In this document: piece after piece, positions 5,675 to 7,800 of the stretch
Layout of the letters: each line of letters starts with the position of its first letter
Position numbering within the stretch: the stretch's first letter is position 1
From: Candidatus Hydrogenedentota bacterium
GTDB lineage: Bacteria > Hydrogenedentota > Hydrogenedentia > Hydrogenedentales > SLHB01
Direction of reading: 5' to 3'
Assembly: GCA_007118235.1 (NCBI GenBank)
Contig: SKRY01000242.1
Location: 1-7,800, forward strand
DNA: 7,800 nucleotides
Position numbers and translations under genes: made by a program
Notes under the pieces: model-generated
What the model was told of the DNA's origin: nothing
What the model saw: only the letters and a program-made list of their open reading frames with translations
Database searches by the model: none

Positions 5675-7528
5675 ATGCCGAAAAACAAGAACACCAACAA
5701 CAGCTCCGTTCACGATCTTGACCGCTCCTACGACCCGGCGCCGGGAAAACGCTATCCGCACCTCTGGGGATACGAAGACACTCGGTTCGAGTTTTGCGGA
5801 CCGCGCTTGGTGCGAGTGACCGGCAGCCGTTATCCATTGGCTGGGCCGCCGTTGCCGAGGTTTATTCCGTTCGTGGAAGAAGCGCTCGGCATTCCGGTCA
5901 CCCCCGGCCTCCTCCGCGAGCCGGCTCCGCCGAAGGACCTGCCTCCGCCAGTCCGAAACGAGGCGTTTATCGAGGCGCTGGAAAAGATCTTCCCCGGCCG
6001 GCCGTTCACCGCTGGAGACGAGGAGCGCCTCGCTCACAGTCACGGGCAACTCAGCGTTGAGGAGATCTACCGGATTATCAGCGGAGAGTTGCCGGAGCGC
6101 CTGGTGGACCTTGTTGTGTACCCGAAAAACGAACGCGACGTGGCCGAGCTTGTGCAATGCGCCAGCACGCATGACGCCGTCCTGATCCCCTACGGCGGAG
6201 GCACCAATGTCTCGGGCGCCCTGCTCTGCCCAGCGGACGAGAAACGGATGGCGGTTTCCGTCGATATGCGGGAGATGAACCGCATCGTGGAGATCGATCG
6301 GGTGAACAACTGGGTGGTTGTCGAAAGCGGGATCACCGGCAAAGACCTGGAGCGATGCCTTGAGGAACACGGCCTCACCTGTGGACATGTTCCCGACAGC
6401 ATCGAACTTTCCACGCTTGGCGGCTGGATCGCGACCAACGCCAGCGGAATGAAGAAGAACCGGTATGGGAACATCGAGGACATTGTCCTCGAAGCCACCC
6501 TGGTCACCCCGCGGGGCGAAATAAAATCCGTGCCGATCAACCCCCGCAGCTCCACTGGCGTGCAGCCAAGCTGTTTCCTCTTCGGCAGCGAAGGCAACTT
6601 TGGGATCATCACACGGGCGGCGCTGCAGGTTCACCCGCAGCCTGCGGTTCGTAAGTTCGCCTCTTTTGTGTTCAAGGACTTCGCCGCCGGCGCCGGTTTC
6701 ATGAAGACGGTCCAGCACTCCGGAATAAAACCGGCCAGCCTGCGCCTGACCAACAATACCGAATTTAAGATTGGGCGCGCCCTCTCCCCGGCGGGGACCA
6801 AATGGCGCTCGTTTATCTCCCGCCTCCAACAGTATTACGTAGTCCGGGTGAAAGGCTTCGAACCGGACAAAATGGTCGCCTGCACCGCGGTAATGGAGGG
6901 CAGCGCCGAGGAAGTGCGCCAACAGGAGACGGTGTTGGCGCGCTTGCGGAAAGCGGCCGGCGGCTTGTCGGGCGGCTCCGAAGGCGGCAAGCGGGGCTAC
7001 CGGGCAACGTTCGCCATCGCCTATATCCGCGACTTTCTCAACAAACTTGGCGTCCTCGGGGAAACGTTTGAGACCTCGGTCCCCTGGAGCCGTATCCAAC
7101 CGGTCACCCAAGCCGTGGAAGAGGAACTGCACCGCCTTTGCCGCGAGAACCGGGTGCCGGGAAAACCATACCTCTCCTACCGGATTTCCCAAATCTACCA
7201 GGCGGGGGTGTGCATCTATTTCACGATGGGCTTATTCGGCCGCGACCTAGAGAATTCCCGCCAAACATATCAGAAGATTGAGCACAGGTTGCGCGAGGTG
7301 ATTCTCGAACAGGGCGGGTCGCTCTCCCACCACCACGGCGTCGGCAAAATCAGACAAGATTTCATGCCGCGCGTTCACTCCGAAGCCTGGCTCGCCGCGT
7401 TGCGATCCTTGAAAGATGGCCTGGATCCCGGCAATATCTTCGCCGCCGGCAACGCCGCCTTCGGAGCGCGTACCGCCAACGACAAACAAAGCCCCGCTCC
7501 CGTGAAAAACGATGTCGACCAGCCGTGA
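5675..7528 (+). CDS. Alkyl-dihydroxyacetonephosphate synthase (AGPS-like flavoenzyme)
   Basis: This 617-aa FAD enzyme of the vanillyl-alcohol-oxidase fold exchanges the acyl chain of acyl-DHAP for a fatty alcohol, forming the ether bond of alkyl-DHAP (EC 2.5.1.26). The FAD-binding domain carries IPYGGGTNVSGALLCPADE (171-189), VESGITGKDLE (216-226), DSIELSTLGGW (241-251) with ASGMKKNRYGNIED (256-269), and GSEGNFGIIT (304-313). The cap/substrate domain has SLRLTNN with R357, GYRATFAIAYIRD (441-453), GETFETSVPWSR (462-473), Y508 in ISQIYQAG, and SLSHHHGVGK (549-558), then DPGNIFA (584-590). As I recall the animal enzyme, these correspond to its FAD loops, active-site Arg and Tyr, and His triplet. 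The length equals mature animal AGPS without its peroxisomal presequence. This pattern separates it from the related GlcD/D-lactate dehydrogenases. ATG 5675 has no Shine-Dalgarno, but the upstream frame has no better start. It lies between its likely substrate-making and product-reducing genes. Confidence 0.93.
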   Translation: MPKNKNTNNSSVHDLDRSYDPAPGKRYPHLWGYEDTRFEFCGPRLVRVTGSRYPLAGPPLPRFIPFVEEALGIPVTPGLLREPAPPKDLPPPVRNEAFIEALEKIFPGRPFTAGDEERLAHSHGQLSVEEIYRIISGELPERLVDLVVYPKNERDVAELVQCASTHDAVLIPYGGGTNVSGALLCPADEKRMAVSVDMREMNRIVEIDRVNNWVVVESGITGKDLERCLEEHGLTCGHVPDSIELSTLGGWIATNASGMKKNRYGNIEDIVLEATLVTPRGEIKSVPINPRSSTGVQPSCFLFGSEGNFGIITRAALQVHPQPAVRKFASFVFKDFAAGAGFMKTVQHSGIKPASLRLTNNTEFKIGRALSPAGTKWRSFISRLQQYYVVRVKGFEPDKMVACTAVMEGSAEEVRQQETVLARLRKAAGGLSGGSEGGKRGYRATFAIAYIRDFLNKLGVLGETFETSVPWSRIQPVTQAVEEELHRLCRENRVPGKPYLSYRISQIYQAGVCIYFTMGLFGRDLENSRQTYQKIEHRLREVILEQGGSLSHHHGVGKIRQDFMPRVHSEAWLAALRSLKDGLDPGNIFAAGNAAFGARTANDKQSPAPVKNDVDQP

Positions 7529-7800
7529 GGCTCGCCAGCCAGCCGCCTTTGACGGCCAGGTCGTCGCCATCACCGGCGCTTCCTCCGGGCTCGGCGCCAA
7601 CCTGGCCGAAGCGATCGCCACCGAAAAAGGGAAACCGGTCCTTTTCGCCCGGTCCCGCGAAAACCTCGAAGCGGTCGCCGAACGATGCCGCCATAGCGGC
7701 GGCGAGCCGCACGTCGTTAACGGCGACGTAACGCTCCCGGAGGATTGCGCAAGACTGGTCGGCCAAACGATCGAACGCTTCGGACGCCTCGACGTCCTCC
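7512..7800 (+). CDS. Short-chain dehydrogenase/reductase, N-terminal part (candidate acyl/alkyl-DHAP reductase; runs off right edge)
   Basis: The window holds 96 codons of a classical SDR starting at ATG 7512, inside the 3' end of the AGPS gene (17-nt overlap, different frame), so translation is probably coupled. Residues 15-28 contain the first strand and the TGASSGLG cofactor loop (21-28). The second strand ends in FARSR (45-49), with Arg where NADP(H)-preferring SDRs place it. VNGDVT (69-74) and ERFGRLDVL (88-96) are the next conserved elements, and the NAG motif and YxxxK catalytic pair would follow outside the window. Position next to AGPS makes it a good candidate for the ketone reductase that turns alkyl-DHAP into alkyl-glycerol-3-phosphate, a step done in animals by another classical SDR (PexRAP/DHRS7B). 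SDRs are functionally diverse, so the substrate is inferred from context only. Confidence 0.88.
   Translation, partial: MSTSREARQPAAFDGQVVAITGASSGLGANLAEAIATEKGKPVLFARSRENLEAVAERCRHSGGEPHVVNGDVTLPEDCARLVGQTIERFGRLDVL

Noticed and set aside
5669..7192. 507-aa minus-strand open frame opposite the AGPS gene
   Set aside because: It is antisense to a gene with unmistakable AGPS motifs and has no family features; long antisense frames are expected in GC-rich DNA with GC-rich third positions.
5675..7528. Annotation as glycolate oxidase GlcD or D-lactate dehydrogenase
   Set aside because: These share the FAD fold, but the ASGMKKNRYGNIED, IYQAG and SLSHHHGVGK motifs and the reductase-acyltransferase neighbour point to AGPS.
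1..7800. CRISPR arrays, insertion sequences, tRNA genes, attachment sites
   Set aside because: No direct-repeat array, transposase-like protein, terminal inverted repeats, cloverleaf or duplicated att-like site was seen on either strand.

Overview
The window is GC-rich bacterial DNA from a Gram-negative-looking organism. It encodes exported proteins with Sec- and Tat-type signal peptides, and one is a Tat-exported xylose-isomerase-like TIM barrel, a protein type common in Planctomycetota, Hydrogenedentota and similar lineages. That placement is an inference; no taxonomic marker such as an rRNA or ribosomal protein gene is present.

Left part (1-2650): four unrelated-looking genes. On the minus strand are the signal-peptide end of a secreted protein that runs off the left edge (129 to 1) and, upstream of it, the Tat-exported sugar isomerase/epimerase-like protein (1153 to 212). 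A perfect 11-bp hairpin lies between them. On the plus strand a 234-aa secreted protein (1478-2182) sits behind a good sigma70-type promoter. It is convergent, with only 6 bp between, with a minus-strand 152-aa zinc-ribbon protein that has a very acidic tail (2647 to 2189). The first, second and third of these have clear Shine-Dalgarno sequences and the fourth a weaker one.

A 375-bp divergent intergenic region (2648-3022) separates this from the right part. It holds a candidate extended -10 promoter for the zinc-ribbon gene, two short inverted repeats, and a TTGACG-18-TACACT promoter whose predicted start point falls at the ATG of the next gene. That transcript may therefore be leaderless.

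Right part (3023-7800 and beyond): a plus-strand operon that looks like a complete peroxisome-type ether-lipid route in a bacterium. Gene 1 (3023-5590, 855 aa) fuses a fatty-acyl-CoA reductase (NAD-binding reductase plus FAR C-terminal domain) to a PlsC-like acyltransferase. Gene 2 (5675-7528, 617 aa) is an alkyl-dihydroxyacetonephosphate synthase (AGPS-like flavoenzyme) that keeps the FAD-binding loop, the active-site Arg and Tyr, and the His-His-His motif. Gene 3 (7512 to the right edge, overlapping gene 2 by 17 nt) is a classical short-chain dehydrogenase, in the right place to be the acyl/alkyl-DHAP reductase. In the proposed pathway, the reductase makes fatty alcohol, the acyltransferase makes acyl-DHAP (or adds the second acyl chain), AGPS swaps the acyl for the alcohol to give alkyl-DHAP, and the dehydrogenase reduces the ketone to alkyl-glycerol-3-phosphate. 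This corresponds step by step to the animal set FAR1, GNPAT, AGPS and PexRAP/DHRS7B. It is the main point of interest in the window.
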